Origin: Gammaproteobacteria bacterium
Lineage (GTDB): Bacteria > Pseudomonadota > Gammaproteobacteria > Steroidobacterales > Steroidobacteraceae
DNA: 64,000 bases
Assembly (NCBI GenBank): GCA_025358295.1
Contig: JANYJY010000009.1
Location: 1 to 64,000, forward strand
Reading direction: 5' to 3'
Shown here: positions 34,145-43,733 of the stretch, piece by piece
How positions within the stretch are numbered: position 1 is the first letter of the stretch
How the letters are laid out: every line of letters starts with the position of its first letter
Notes under the pieces: generated by a model
Databases searched by the model: none
What the model saw: only the letters and a program-made list of their open reading frames with translations
Told to the model about the DNA's origin: nothing
Translations under genes and position numbers: made by a program

Positions 34145-35028
34145 TGCAATACCGTCGAAGGACCTATCCGAGTCCCTACCATGCGTTCGACAAAGAACTC
34201 AAGGTGACCTCGTGCCCCTTGAGGCACAGACCACTTATCGGCCTTCGATGCGAGATTCTTGAGGGCAATGGACGAAATACACGCCGGGTATGCGTCGACC
34301 ACGGCGGTCTGCCGTTGCACTGCCCGCCTGAGGTAGTCGTCAAAAGGTACCGAACCTGCAAACTCCAGTGTCACATTGAGAAATCGATCACAGACTCGCT
34401 CAATTTTCCGGAATAGATCGGGCCCTTCCCCGGAGCGGCGCGTCTGATTGGCGAGTATCTGGAAGCGTTGCACGCCATGCTCGCGGCTCAATACCTTGAT
34501 CAGCGCGTATGCATCGGTGATGGACGCGGGTTCATCGCAGACCACCACCAGAACGTGGTGGGCCGCCTGGGTGAAGGCCGTGACACTGTCGTGCAACCCG
34601 GCCGCGGTATCCACCACCAGAACTTCGACTCTGTGATACAGATCGCTGAATGCACGGATGATGCCGGCGTGCTCGGCCTCCGACAGGTTGGCCATATGCT
34701 TCATGCCGGACGCTGCAGGCACTATTTGCAGACCGTGCGGTCCGGTAACGATGGCATCCTCCAGCGCACATTCGCCTTTGAGCACATGGCCCATGTGGAA
34801 TCGGGTGTGCAGCCCCAGGATGACGTCGACATTGGCGAGGCCGAGATCTGCGTCGAGCAGCATGACGTCCCGCCCCTGGGCGGCAATCGATACCGCGAGG
34901 TTGGCGGACACGGTCGTTTTGCCGACGCCGCCTTTGCCGCCGGTCACGGCGATAACCTTGACCGGACGCGAGCAGTTGAGCTCTGCCAGCGCCTCGGCCC
35001 TTTCTCGTGGTAGGCGGCTATCACGCAT
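34141..35028 (-). CDS. flhG: Flagellar number regulator FlhG/FleN (MinD-like ATPase)
   Basis: ATG 35028 gives 295 residues and an 8-bp overlap with the flhF stop; a longer start at 35070 lies inside flhF. A deviant Walker A GGKGGVGKTT is near residue 30, with DADLGLANVD and VVDTAAGLHDSV as further MinD-family motifs. The first residues (RDSRLPRERAEALAEL) differ from the usual DQA-AGLR activator helix that stimulates FlhF. FlhG limits flagellar number and antagonises FleQ/FlhF, which implies polar flagellation. Confidence 0.92.
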   Translation of the reverse strand: MRDSRLPRERAEALAELNCSRPVKVIAVTGGKGGVGKTTVSANLAVSIAAQGRDVMLLDADLGLANVDVILGLHTRFHMGHVLKGECALEDAIVTGPHGLQIVPAASGMKHMANLSEAEHAGIIRAFSDLYHRVEVLVVDTAAGLHDSVTAFTQAAHHVLVVVCDEPASITDAYALIKVLSREHGVQRFQILANQTRRSGEGPDLFRKIERVCDRFLNVTLEFAGSVPFDDYLRRAVQRQTAVVDAYPACISSIALKNLASKADKWSVPQGARGHLEFFVERMVGTRIGPSTVLQ

Positions 35029-36310
35029 GCGCAGGTGCTCGGCCGAAGTTGCGCGCCAGGTAAGCCTCATCGCGGACCCGGACCCTCGGTTCGTTCATCT
35101 GGAGCGCGGTGCGCACCAACCACACTCGCCGCTGGTGCGCCGCGTGGAGATCCTCCGGCACTCTTTGACCGTTGCATATATAGGCTATTTTCAAGCGATG
35201 CCTCAATGTGGTTGAAATGACCGCGCCCAAGCTCGCCGCCTCGTCCACCTTCGTCAGGACACAGGCAACCGGCTTGAGACGCGCAAATGCCTTCACGATC
35301 TCCTCAAGCGCGTGACCTTCGCCCTGCGCGGGCAGCGCCAGCAGCACCTGTGCACGCGCCGCGCCCAGCTGCAGCGCCGCGAGTTGTTCGTTCAGGCGGA
35401 CGTCCCGCGGACCCATGCCGGCGGTGTCGATTAAGATCAACTTCTTCGATTTGAGCCGTTCCAGCACTCGGGCCAACTCCTTGCCGTTGTTCGCGACGTG
35501 CATCGGCGCTCCGAGGATGCGCGCGTAGGTCATGAGCTGGTCGCGCGCGCCGATGCGATAGCCATCGGTGCTGACCAACGCCAAATCCTGGCTGCCGTGC
35601 TGCATGCACCAGTGCGCGGCGATTTTGGCGATGGTCGTGGTTTTGCCCGCACCGGTTGGACCGACCACGGCAATGACGCCTCCATTCACGCCGGCAAGAT
35701 CATCGACGACGGGCAGATATTTGGCGAGCAGCGCCAGAGAAATGTGAGAGGGGTTTTCCAGAGTCGTGCGCCGCGGTGCGAGCGCGGCCAGGGCGGCGGC
35801 CACGTCGGGCGCAATATCCATTGCCGACAGTTCTTCCAATACTCTCGCCTTCAAGGGTTCGCGCAAGCGCTTATCGTTCCACGACATGCCCGCTAGACCC
35901 GTCTCCAGCGCTTGCCTCAAGTCGCGTAATTCCCGTTGCATGGCAACGTAGCCCAGGTCCGGGCGCGTCGGGGCCGCCGCGACGGATACCGGTGACGTTC
36001 GCGCGGCTTCAGGCCGTACTGCTGTGGCACTGCGCGTCGCGTCGCGTCGCGGCACGGGCTCGGGCTCGGGCTTGCGCGCAGTCTCGAGAACCGCGACCGC
36101 GGACTGCGGCTCCTTAGCAGCGTCCGCTGCCGGCGCGCGCTGCCGTGTGGCCGCGACGAACAGGGCTTCGTCATAGTCCACGGCGGCGACCACCTCAATG
36201 CCCTCCTCGCTTCGGCGACTGGATAGAATGACGGCATCGGCCCCTTGCTCGGCACGCACCTGTGCCAGAGCGGCGCGCATACTGACCGCCGTGTATCGCT
36301 TGATCTTCAT
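35021..36310 (-). CDS. flhF: Flagellar placement GTPase FlhF
   Basis: ATG 36310 is chosen over 36325 because GGAGG sits five bases before it and the product then begins with the family start MKIKRYTA. The 429-residue protein has an N-terminal B domain with a variable Pro/Arg-rich linker, an N domain and an SRP-type G domain with P-loop GPTGAGKTTTIAKIA near residue 215, VSTDGYRIGARDQL and LIDTAGMGPRD. FlhF marks the pole for flagellum assembly. The gene starts 25 bp after flhA. Confidence 0.95.
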   Translation of the reverse strand: MKIKRYTAVSMRAALAQVRAEQGADAVILSSRRSEEGIEVVAAVDYDEALFVAATRQRAPAADAAKEPQSAVAVLETARKPEPEPVPRRDATRSATAVRPEAARTSPVSVAAAPTRPDLGYVAMQRELRDLRQALETGLAGMSWNDKRLREPLKARVLEELSAMDIAPDVAAALAALAPRRTTLENPSHISLALLAKYLPVVDDLAGVNGGVIAVVGPTGAGKTTTIAKIAAHWCMQHGSQDLALVSTDGYRIGARDQLMTYARILGAPMHVANNGKELARVLERLKSKKLILIDTAGMGPRDVRLNEQLAALQLGAARAQVLLALPAQGEGHALEEIVKAFARLKPVACVLTKVDEAASLGAVISTTLRHRLKIAYICNGQRVPEDLHAAHQRRVWLVRTALQMNEPRVRVRDEAYLARNFGRAPAHA

Positions 36311-36335
36311 GTCAACCTCCACCAATCATGCAGTT

Positions 36336-38417
36336 TCATCGCCCCACCGCCGCAATCACCCGGATGCGTCGATTTTCCGGAATCTCGTTGTAGGCCAGAA
36401 CCGCGAGTGACGGAGTCGAGTGCCGCATCAGGCGCGCGATCCATGGCCGTATTTTCGGTGCTACCAACAGCACGGCGGGTTCGCCCGCCGCTTCTTGTCG
36501 CCGCGTACTATCGGCCAGCGAGGTTTGAATTCTGTCGGCAAGGCCGGGTTCGAAACCGGGCGAGGCGTCCGCGCCCGTGGTCATCGAATCCTGCAGCACT
36601 TGCTCGAGCGCCGGATCCAGGGTGATAACGGGCAGTTCCTGGCGCAGGCCACCGATGTTCTGCACGATGCTGCGACCCAGTGCGACCCGCACTGCAGCCA
36701 CCAGCGTGATCGGATCTTGAGTCCTCGGCGCGAGCTCGGCGAGCGTCTCGCAGATGGTGCGCAAGTTCCTGATAGGCACCCGCTCCAACAAGAGGTATTG
36801 CAGCACTTTGACCACGACGCTCATGGGCAGGAGCTTCGGCACCAAGTCCTCGATCAACTTCGGCGCGCTCTTGCCCAGGCGGTTCAGCAATTGTTGCGCC
36901 TCCTCGTGTCCCAGCAGTTCATGCGCATGAGATTGCAATAGATGGCTCAAGTGAGTGGCAATGACGCTGCTGGCGTCCACCACCGTGTAGCCCAGAGACT
37001 GCGCCTGATCGCGCCGCGACTTCTCCACCCAGAGCGCGTCTAAACCGAAAGCCGGATCCTTGGTGGCAGTGCCAGGCAAACTCCCCGATACCTGGCCCGG
37101 ATTGATGGCAAGTTCCCGGTCGGGGAACACTTCGGATTCGCCGACCGGCGCACCTAAAATGGTGATGCGATAAGAGTTCGGCCCGAGTTCCAGATTGTCG
37201 CGAATGTGTACGGCCTGCACCAGAAAACCCAGCTCCTCGGACAGCTTCTTGCGCACGCCCTTGATTCTTCCCATCAATTCTCCGCCCTGGTTGCGATCCA
37301 CGAGCGGAATCAGCCGATAGCCCACTTCGAGCCCGATCAGATCGACGGGCTCCACATCGTCCCAGGACAATTCGCGCTGCTCGACCGGCACCGCGGGCGC
37401 CGCCGCCTTCTCGACCGGCGCGGCCTTTTCGGCTGCCTTACTCTTGGTCAGTCGATACGCGCCCACCGCGCAGAGCGCAGCCATTCCGAGGAAGACCAGA
37501 TTCGGCATGCCGGGAATGATGCCGAGCAGGGTCAAAATCCCACTGGTCACTCCCAAGGCCTTCGGCTGGCCCAGTACCTGGGACATGATTTGCTGGCTCA
37601 TGTCATGCGGGCGAGACACGCGAGTGACCAGGATGGCCACCGCCACGGACAGCAGCAAGGCGGGAATCTGCGCGACCAATCCATCGCCGATGGTCAGCAG
37701 TGCATAGGTGCGGCCGGCATCGGCCAGCGACATGCCGTGCTGGGCCGCGCCGATGATGGTGCCGCCGAATAGATTGATGAACACGATCAGGATGCCGGCC
37801 ACGGCATCGCCGCGAACGAATTTGCTGGCACCATCCATGGCTCCGTAGAAGTCCGCTTCCTCGCGAACTTCCTGGCGGCGGACGATGGCCTCGGCCTGGG
37901 TGATGATGCCGGCATTCAAGTCGGCGTCGATCGCCATCTGCCTGCCGGGCATCGCGTCCAGGGTAAATCGGGCGCTGACTTCCGAGATTCGGCCCGCGCC
38001 CTTGGTGATTACCACGAAATTGATGATCACCAGCACTGTAAACACGACCATGCCAACGGCGTAGTTGCCGCCCACCACGAACTGGCCGAATGCCGCGATG
38101 ACGTGGCCGGCGGCATGCGAGCCGGTATGACCGTTGATCAGCACGATGCGGGTCGAGGCCACATTGAGACCCAGGCGCAGCAACGTGGCGCCTAGCAACA
38201 CCGTTGGGAAGGCGGCGAACTCGAGCGCCCGCCTGACGTAGATCACGGCGAGCAGGATCATGATCGACAGGGTAATGTTGAACGTGAAGAAGACGTCCAA
38301 CAGGAACGCCGGCAACGGCAGCACCATCATAGCGAGAACCACCATGACCAGGAGCGGCACGCCCAAACCGTTGCGCGCGAATTCTCCGAAAGTGGCTACC
38401 GTGGCGCGCGCGTTCAT
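36336..38417 (-). CDS. flhA: Flagellar export gate protein FlhA
   Basis: The 693-residue protein has eight membrane segments (about 20-330), the FHIPEP-family cytoplasmic loop with ARFTLDAMPGRQMAIDADLNAGII shortened here to PGRQMAIDADL, and the large C-terminal cytosolic domain that docks export substrates. It is the main energy-coupling component of the flagellar type III export gate. Its ATG overlaps the flhB stop (ATGA, 38414-38417). Confidence 0.96.
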   Translation of the reverse strand: MNARATVATFGEFARNGLGVPLLVMVVLAMMVLPLPAFLLDVFFTFNITLSIMILLAVIYVRRALEFAAFPTVLLGATLLRLGLNVASTRIVLINGHTGSHAAGHVIAAFGQFVVGGNYAVGMVVFTVLVIINFVVITKGAGRISEVSARFTLDAMPGRQMAIDADLNAGIITQAEAIVRRQEVREEADFYGAMDGASKFVRGDAVAGILIVFINLFGGTIIGAAQHGMSLADAGRTYALLTIGDGLVAQIPALLLSVAVAILVTRVSRPHDMSQQIMSQVLGQPKALGVTSGILTLLGIIPGMPNLVFLGMAALCAVGAYRLTKSKAAEKAAPVEKAAAPAVPVEQRELSWDDVEPVDLIGLEVGYRLIPLVDRNQGGELMGRIKGVRKKLSEELGFLVQAVHIRDNLELGPNSYRITILGAPVGESEVFPDRELAINPGQVSGSLPGTATKDPAFGLDALWVEKSRRDQAQSLGYTVVDASSVIATHLSHLLQSHAHELLGHEEAQQLLNRLGKSAPKLIEDLVPKLLPMSVVVKVLQYLLLERVPIRNLRTICETLAELAPRTQDPITLVAAVRVALGRSIVQNIGGLRQELPVITLDPALEQVLQDSMTTGADASPGFEPGLADRIQTSLADSTRRQEAAGEPAVLLVAPKIRPWIARLMRHSTPSLAVLAYNEIPENRRIRVIAAVGR

Positions 38418-39550
38418 ACGTCGTCGTACTCGCTGCTAAGCGTTGGGCTCGGGCGTGCCATCCGCGCTGCGATGGTTGGGCTCAAGGTGCGCACCCTGAA
38501 TATGTAGGACAGCACTTGGGCGACCGCCACGTACAGACCGGCGGGTATCTCCTTGTTCAAATCGGTGGAGCGATACAAGGCCCGCGCCAGTTTTGGCGAC
38601 TCGAATACCGGGACCCGGTGTTCCTCGGCGATGCGGCGGATATTTTGCGCGACCAGATCGACGCCCTTGGCCAGCACGCGTGGCGCGCGCATGTTCTGCG
38701 GGTCGTACTTCAATGCAACTGCGAAGTGGGTGGGATTGACAATTACCACGTCGGCCGTCGGCACCTTGTGCATCATGCGGCGCCGGGCCAGGGTTTGCTG
38801 CATTTGGCGGATGCGCTGCTTCGTCTCCGGACGTCCGTCCGATTCCTTGGCTTCGTCGCGCAACTCCTGGCGCGTCATGCGCAGTCCGCGCTTGAACTGA
38901 AACAACTGCAGAGGGACGTCGATCATTGCCACCAACGCGAGCGAACCGCACAGCCAGACGAATGACCAGCCGATCAATCCCACACCACGGCCTATCGACG
39001 CCAGCGGCTCCATGTGGGCAAGCGACATTACGTCGCGCGAAATCCACGCGACAATGGCTGCACAAACGCCGCCGACGACAGCGCACTTCAGCAATGCCTT
39101 GCCAAGTTCGGAGGCTCCGCGCAGGCCGAATAGCCGCCCAATCCCGGCCAGCGGGCTCAAGCGGGAGAAATCCGGCGCCATGGCCTGCAGGCTGAAATTC
39201 CAACCGCCAAGCGCCACCGACGACAGAAAGATCAAGGCGATCACGGCGCCGAATACCGGCAGCAGAACCATGACCGCACTGATGCAGGCATCGCCCAGCG
39301 AACTCATCATCATGCTGTCCGGATTGCTCAGTTTGAGCGGATCTATCGCCAGTCCCTGCCGCATGGTCTGCGACAAACGGCCCGCCAGTGACCCGCCGAC
39401 GGCGACCAGGGCGACGCTCCCACCGATCATGGTGGCGAAGGTGGTCAATTCGCGTGAGCGTGGTACCTGCCCGCGCTCGCGCGCGTCTTGCAGACGTTTT
39501 GGCGAAGGCTCTTCGGTACGTTCGCCACCCTGTTCGGCTTCGGCGGCCAT
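38414..39550 (-). CDS. flhB: Flagellar export switch protein FlhB
   Basis: The 378-residue protein has four membrane segments, a basic N-terminus (ERTEEPSPKRLQDARERGQ) and the autocleavage motif NPTH in VIVNPTHFAVAL near residue 268. Cleavage between Asn and Pro switches export from rod/hook to filament proteins once FliK has measured the hook. The start overlaps fliR (TGATG). Confidence 0.96.
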   Translation of the reverse strand: MAAEAEQGGERTEEPSPKRLQDARERGQVPRSRELTTFATMIGGSVALVAVGGSLAGRLSQTMRQGLAIDPLKLSNPDSMMMSSLGDACISAVMVLLPVFGAVIALIFLSSVALGGWNFSLQAMAPDFSRLSPLAGIGRLFGLRGASELGKALLKCAVVGGVCAAIVAWISRDVMSLAHMEPLASIGRGVGLIGWSFVWLCGSLALVAMIDVPLQLFQFKRGLRMTRQELRDEAKESDGRPETKQRIRQMQQTLARRRMMHKVPTADVVIVNPTHFAVALKYDPQNMRAPRVLAKGVDLVAQNIRRIAEEHRVPVFESPKLARALYRSTDLNKEIPAGLYVAVAQVLSYIFRVRTLSPTIAARMARPSPTLSSEYDDV

Positions 39551-40350
39551 CAGCGGACCACCGCGGCCGATGCGCCGATCAGATCGCCGGCTTTCGCCAA
39601 TGCGCCGTCAATGAGGTTGGAAATGCCCGACATGGTGCCGTCGAGGCCGGTAATGAGCACGGCAAATCCGCACAGCAAAGTGATGGTGAAGCCTATGCCG
39701 AACAAATTGAGCTGCGGCGCTGCGCGAGTGACGACGCCGAGCGCGAGATTGACGATGACTAGCGCGATGACGGCCGGCAGCGCTATCAAGAGGCCCGACT
39801 GGAAAACATTCGCTCCCCAGAGTGCCACCGACAGGAGGAAGTTCTTGTCGATATGAGACGCGCCAACCGGCAGCGACTGAAAGCTCTGCGCGAGAACGCC
39901 CAGCAGAACCAAATGCCCGTTGATGGCGAGGTACGTGAGCAGCCCGAATATCATGAACATCTGGCCCACCACCGTGGTATTCGCGCCGCGCTGCGGATCC
40001 ACCAAGGTCGCGAACCCCAAGCCCATGGTCATCGACACAGTTTGGCCCGCGAATATCAGCGCTTCGAAGGTCAATTGCACGACCAAGCCGATCGCTACGC
40101 CGATTAGCATTTCTTGCGTGGCCGCCACCAATCCGGCTCCGGAAAATATCGACAGGGATTCCGGAATCTGCACCGACGGCGCCATCAAAAACGCGAGCGA
40201 CAGCGACAAGATGATCTTGATACGGCCCGGAATGACGGTCTCGCTGGCAATGGGCGCCGCCAATACGAAGCCCCCTACCCGCAACACGGGCCACCACATC
40301 CGGCTCACCCAGTAGGACACATCGGCGGCGTTGAGCATCAGAGGCTGCAT
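39550..40350 (-). CDS. fliR: Flagellar export protein FliR
   Basis: ATG 40350 gives 266 residues, the normal FliR length, and starts 8 bp after the fliQ stop; an upstream in-frame start would overlap fliQ. About six membrane segments are visible, and PQRGANTTVVGQMFMIFGLLTYLAING is represented by the conserved PQRGANTTVVGQ. Together with FliP and FliQ it forms the export gate core. Confidence 0.94.
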   Translation of the reverse strand: MQPLMLNAADVSYWVSRMWWPVLRVGGFVLAAPIASETVIPGRIKIILSLSLAFLMAPSVQIPESLSIFSGAGLVAATQEMLIGVAIGLVVQLTFEALIFAGQTVSMTMGLGFATLVDPQRGANTTVVGQMFMIFGLLTYLAINGHLVLLGVLAQSFQSLPVGASHIDKNFLLSVALWGANVFQSGLLIALPAVIALVIVNLALGVVTRAAPQLNLFGIGFTITLLCGFAVLITGLDGTMSGISNLIDGALAKAGDLIGASAAVVR

Positions 40351-40357
40351 GGACGCT

Positions 40358-40627
40358 CTAGCCGACCACGCTGGGAATACTGGTGTATAGGTCATGCGTG
40401 AAATCGATCAGCACGCGCAGAATCCACGGACCGGAGGCAAACAAGGTGAGCACCAACAGCAGCAGCTTGGGAATGAAACTCAAAGTCGATTCGTTGATTT
40501 GAGTCGCCGCCTGAAACATCCCGATGAGCAGTCCGGCGACCAAGGCGATCAACAGCAGCGGAGCTGAGATCATGACCGTCACCAGCAGCATGCGGTGCGC
40601 CAGGTCCATGACGGTCTCGGGCGTCAT
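40358..40627 (-). CDS. fliQ: Flagellar export protein FliQ
   Basis: The 89-residue protein starts MTPETVMDLAHRMLLV and has two membrane helices with the typical LIGMFQAATQINESTLSFIPK between them. Its ATG overlaps the fliP stop (40624-40627). Confidence 0.95.
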   Translation of the reverse strand: MTPETVMDLAHRMLLVTVMISAPLLLIALVAGLLIGMFQAATQINESTLSFIPKLLLLVLTLFASGPWILRVLIDFTHDLYTSIPSVVG

Positions 40628-41376
40628 TGGTGAAAACTCGCGGCCAGCGTCCCCATCAATAGAGTCCAGCCGTCCACCACTACGAACAGCATAATCTTGA
40701 ACGGCAGCGACACCAGGACCGGTGACAACATCATCATGCCCATCGACATCAGCACGCTGGCGACGACCAGATCGATGACCAGGAATGGAATGAACACCAT
40801 GAATCCGATCTGAAACGCGGTCTTCAGCTCGCTGGTCATGAAGGTTGGGATCAGTACGCTGAGCGGCACATCTTCCGCGCTGGCAAATTGTGCTTTCCCC
40901 GACAGCTTGGAGAACAGTTGCAGATCGCCCTCGCGGGTCTGCGCCAGCATGAATTTCTTCAGGGGCTGCATGGTGCGATCGATGGCCACTTCGCCGGCCA
41001 GTTGACCGTCCAGATAAGGCTTGATGCCGTTCCCATAGGCTTGCTCGATGGTCGTGCTCATGACGAAGAAAGTCATGAACAGCGCCAATCCCGTCAGTAT
41101 CTGGTTCGACGGAGTGGTGGCCATGCCGAGCGCCTGGCGAAGGATCGACAGCACGATAATGATGCGGGTGAACGCCGTCATGGCCAGCAGAATGGCCGGC
41201 AGCAGTGTCAGCACCGTCATCAAAATCAGCACTTGAAACGTCAGCGAATAGGTCTGCGCGCCGTCGGCTGCGGTTTTGATCGCAATGGCGGGCAGGGCGC
41301 TCTGCGCGGTTGCCGCAAAGGGCAACATAGCCAACAACGCCAATATCGGCAGCACTCTGCACAACCGACGAATCAT
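40624..41376 (-). CDS. fliP: Flagellar export protein FliP
   Basis: The 250-residue protein carries a cleavable signal peptide (ILALLAMLPFAATAQ), as FliP does, and four membrane segments with conserved VLSILRQALGMATTPSNQ, SELKTAFQIGFMVFIPFLVIDLVVASVLMSMGMMM represented by FQIGFMVFIPFLVID. FliP initiates assembly of the export gate. Its start overlaps the fliO stop. Confidence 0.96.
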   Translation of the reverse strand: MIRRLCRVLPILALLAMLPFAATAQSALPAIAIKTAADGAQTYSLTFQVLILMTVLTLLPAILLAMTAFTRIIIVLSILRQALGMATTPSNQILTGLALFMTFFVMSTTIEQAYGNGIKPYLDGQLAGEVAIDRTMQPLKKFMLAQTREGDLQLFSKLSGKAQFASAEDVPLSVLIPTFMTSELKTAFQIGFMVFIPFLVIDLVVASVLMSMGMMMLSPVLVSLPFKIMLFVVVDGWTLLMGTLAASFHQ

Positions 41377-41738
41377 GCAGCACCGCTCGGCCGCTTCATC
41401 AGGTCCTTGAGCCGCTCTGCAAAGCCCGGCGCTTGGGAAACTTCCCGCAGCGTGATCGGCGTCGGCAGCGGCGCCAAAGCCACCATACCGGACGCGCCGA
41501 TGCCCACCAGGACCTGCGAGTCGCCGACCCGGATCAGCACGATCCGCTCGCGCGGACCGACGCTGAGTTGGTCGAGAACCGCGATTACACCCGAACCGTT
41601 GCGCGGACCCGCCAATTTCAATCGCTTCAATGCCCAGCTGATGGCCAGGATCAATCCGACGATGGCGATCAAGCTCAACGAGAGCTGCGCCAGACTGCCG
41701 ACAGAGAGAGGCGAGGCCGGTTGCGCCATCCCCGTCAT
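41373..41738 (-). CDS. fliO: Flagellar assembly protein FliO
   Basis: The 121-residue protein has one membrane segment (LSLSLIAIVGLILAISWAL) and a small C-terminal domain with VGPRERIVLIRVGDSQVLVG, which is the FliO hallmark. It stabilises FliP during gate assembly. Both ends overlap neighbours by ATGA. Confidence 0.92.
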   Translation of the reverse strand: MTGMAQPASPLSVGSLAQLSLSLIAIVGLILAISWALKRLKLAGPRNGSGVIAVLDQLSVGPRERIVLIRVGDSQVLVGIGASGMVALAPLPTPITLREVSQAPGFAERLKDLMKRPSGAA

Positions 41739-42082
41739 CGCGCGTGCTCCATCCTTTCGGTGGGGCTGACGATATCCGTCAAGCGGATACCGAATTTCTC
41801 ATTCACCACCACCACCTCGCCGCGGGCGATGCATATGCCGTTCACCAACACGTCGAGCGCCTCGCCGGCGAGGCGATCGAGTTCCACCACGGCGCCCGGA
41901 GCGAGCTGCAGCAGTTCGCGCACCGACATGCGTGCCCGGCCGACTTCGAGCGCCAGCGTCACCGCGACGTCCAGGATCAGATTCAGATTCATTTCCTGAC
42001 CGCCGGTGCCGGCGGCATTGGGACCCAGGTCGCCGAACTGCGCGCGCGCGACGGCGGCGCTTTTCGGATCGGGCGTGCTCAT
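41735..42082 (-). CDS. fliN: Flagellar motor switch protein FliN
   Basis: The 115-residue protein has a variable N-terminus and a SpoA domain (about 35-110) with VTLALEVGRARMSVRELLQLAPGAVVELDR reduced here to its key VRELLQLAPGAVVELD, followed by ARGEVVVVNEKFGIRLTDI. It forms the lower C-ring with FliM. The start overlaps the fliM stop. Confidence 0.95.
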   Translation of the reverse strand: MSTPDPKSAAVARAQFGDLGPNAAGTGGQEMNLNLILDVAVTLALEVGRARMSVRELLQLAPGAVVELDRLAGEALDVLVNGICIARGEVVVVNEKFGIRLTDIVSPTERMEHAR

Positions 42083-43017
42083 GAGGAGGCTCCTGAAAGA
42101 ATTTTGAGTGCGTTGTGTCCTTGCGAGACGCCGAAGCGGCCCCGGTACAGCGGAACGTCGCCGGCGAACAGGGTGACCTGCTGCGGCGGTTCTATGGGAA
42201 TGATGTCGCCCGGCGAGAGCTGCACCAGCTCACGCAGGCTGATTTGCGCCTGTGCAAGCACCGCGCGGGTATCGACCTGCGCATCGTTCAGTGCCATCGT
42301 AATCACGGGAGCCCAAGCGGCCTGCGGGCGCACTGCCGTTTGACCACCATCCGCCGACAGCGCTTCGCGCACGGGCGCTAGCAAGGTTTCAGGCAGCAAC
42401 CAATCGATGCGGCCGCTGTGCGCACCGAATTCCACGGTGAATTTGGCCACCAACAGCGCTTCGTTGGGAGCACCCAACTGCACCAATCGCGGATTGATCT
42501 CCTGCTTCACCAGTTCCAACTCCACCGGCGTCACTGGCGCCCATGCGACTGTCATATCGGCCGCCAGACTGCGCACCATCAGAGCCAGAAAGCGTTGCGC
42601 GGCCGGCGCGATGGCCGCCTGCGGATCCGTGGCAGCGCGGCCCGATCCGCCGAAAAAGCCATCCAGCAGAGTCAGCAGCAGGGCGGGCTCGACGCTGATG
42701 AAGGCGACTCCCGGCAGCGGCTTCAACCGCACAATCGCGAGGCTCGCTGGCGCCGGCAGGCTCGCCTGCAAGTCCGCGCTCTTCGCCGATTCCAACGAAG
42801 TGAATTGCAAGGACGCGTCGCGGCCCAATAACGAGGATAGGGACGCTCCGGCGCGCTCCGCGAAACTCCTGCAAATGACCTCGAGCAGCGGCAATTGCAT
42901 GCGATTGATGCGTTGCGCCGTGAAATCGTAGGGACGTGCCGTTTCGCCGCTGTTCTTTTCGAGAAGCGCTGATACCTCTTCTTCCGAAATGGCGGCGCGG
43001 GGCGCAGTCGCGGTCAT
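42079..43017 (-). CDS. fliM: Flagellar motor switch protein FliM
   Basis: The 312-residue protein begins with a segment SEEEVSALLEKN. In FliM this is the CheY-binding region, normally L-SQ-EIDALL. A CheC-like middle domain (about 45-235) and a C-terminal SpoA domain with LRELVQLSPGDIIPIE follow. The middle-domain GGxG region is not well preserved, so torque or CheY response may be altered; this is a weak remark. The start overlaps fliL (TAATG). Confidence 0.92.
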   Translation of the reverse strand: MTATAPRAAISEEEVSALLEKNSGETARPYDFTAQRINRMQLPLLEVICRSFAERAGASLSSLLGRDASLQFTSLESAKSADLQASLPAPASLAIVRLKPLPGVAFISVEPALLLTLLDGFFGGSGRAATDPQAAIAPAAQRFLALMVRSLAADMTVAWAPVTPVELELVKQEINPRLVQLGAPNEALLVAKFTVEFGAHSGRIDWLLPETLLAPVREALSADGGQTAVRPQAAWAPVITMALNDAQVDTRAVLAQAQISLRELVQLSPGDIIPIEPPQQVTLFAGDVPLYRGRFGVSQGHNALKILSGASS

Positions 43018-43571
43018 TACTGCACCACGAAACTGGTGAACAGCAGGTCTTCCACATCCGGACCGCCTACCTTCTTCTGCACGGCGCGTATCTCGGCGAG
43101 TGCTTCCGCGCGCAGTTTTTCCTTGCCTTCGCGCGACATCATGGACTGATAGTTGCGATTGCTCATGAGCAGCAGCAAATTGTTGCGAATCATCGGGATG
43201 TTCTTTTGCACGCTGTCGATGGCCTTTTGATCGTGGGCCATGACTTCCATGGAAATTTGCAAAAATCGCACCACCGAACCGTCTTCGAAATTGACCACCA
43301 AAGGTGGGTCGATGGCGTAGTAGAGCACTGCGCCGCCGCCACCTCCCTCTTCGCCGTGCCCGGCGGCCGCCACCGGGACGATGGCCTTGATCTTGCCGTC
43401 CTTGTCCAATTGCATGTCGGGAAGGGGGTGCAGTTTCGCGTTGATTGAGCCGCCGACGATGACGGCGCCCAGGGTCAGCGCAAAGATGCCGATACCATTG
43501 ATGAGAGTGCCCATGAAGCCACCGGATTTCTTCGGCGGTGGGGGAGGAGTGTCTTCGGCTGCGTCGGCCAT
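43017..43571 (-). CDS. fliL: Flagellar basal body protein FliL
   Basis: ATG 43571 is preferred since AGGAA lies about six bases before it; the product has 184 residues. A Pro-rich cytoplasmic start, one membrane helix (about 20-42) and a periplasmic stomatin-like domain with RFLQISMEVMAHD and the C-terminal VEDLLFTSFVVQ are typical. FliL supports stator function. It is the first gene of a 12.5-kb operon and has an RpoN-type promoter 41 bp upstream. Confidence 0.93.
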   Translation of the reverse strand: MADAAEDTPPPPPKKSGGFMGTLINGIGIFALTLGAVIVGGSINAKLHPLPDMQLDKDGKIKAIVPVAAAGHGEEGGGGGAVLYYAIDPPLVVNFEDGSVVRFLQISMEVMAHDQKAIDSVQKNIPMIRNNLLLLMSNRNYQSMMSREGKEKLRAEALAEIRAVQKKVGGPDVEDLLFTSFVVQ

Positions 43572-43611
43572 GGTAATTCCTAGCGCGGTCACATGCCGCA
43601 ATCAGGAATTC

Positions 43612-43628
43612 AGCAAGTTCTATGCCAG
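43612..43628 (-). promoter_or_regulatory. Sigma-54 (RpoN) promoter of the fliL operon
   Basis: On the minus strand the sequence CTGGCA-N6-TTGCT has the -24 GG and -12 GC separated by exactly ten bases, as required by RpoN. The transcription start is predicted near 43601, about 30 bases before the fliL ATG. In polar-flagellated gammaproteobacteria fliL operons are RpoN- and FleQ/FlrC-dependent, which fits. Confidence 0.82.
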
Positions 43629-43733
43629 AATCGGCCTTATGGATTTTTTCCCATTATTTCAGCCACTTAAAGGATACCCCCGGCGGCGGCCCTGGGGTCG
43701 CGTCGGCCACTCGTCGATAAATTGACGCTTCCG

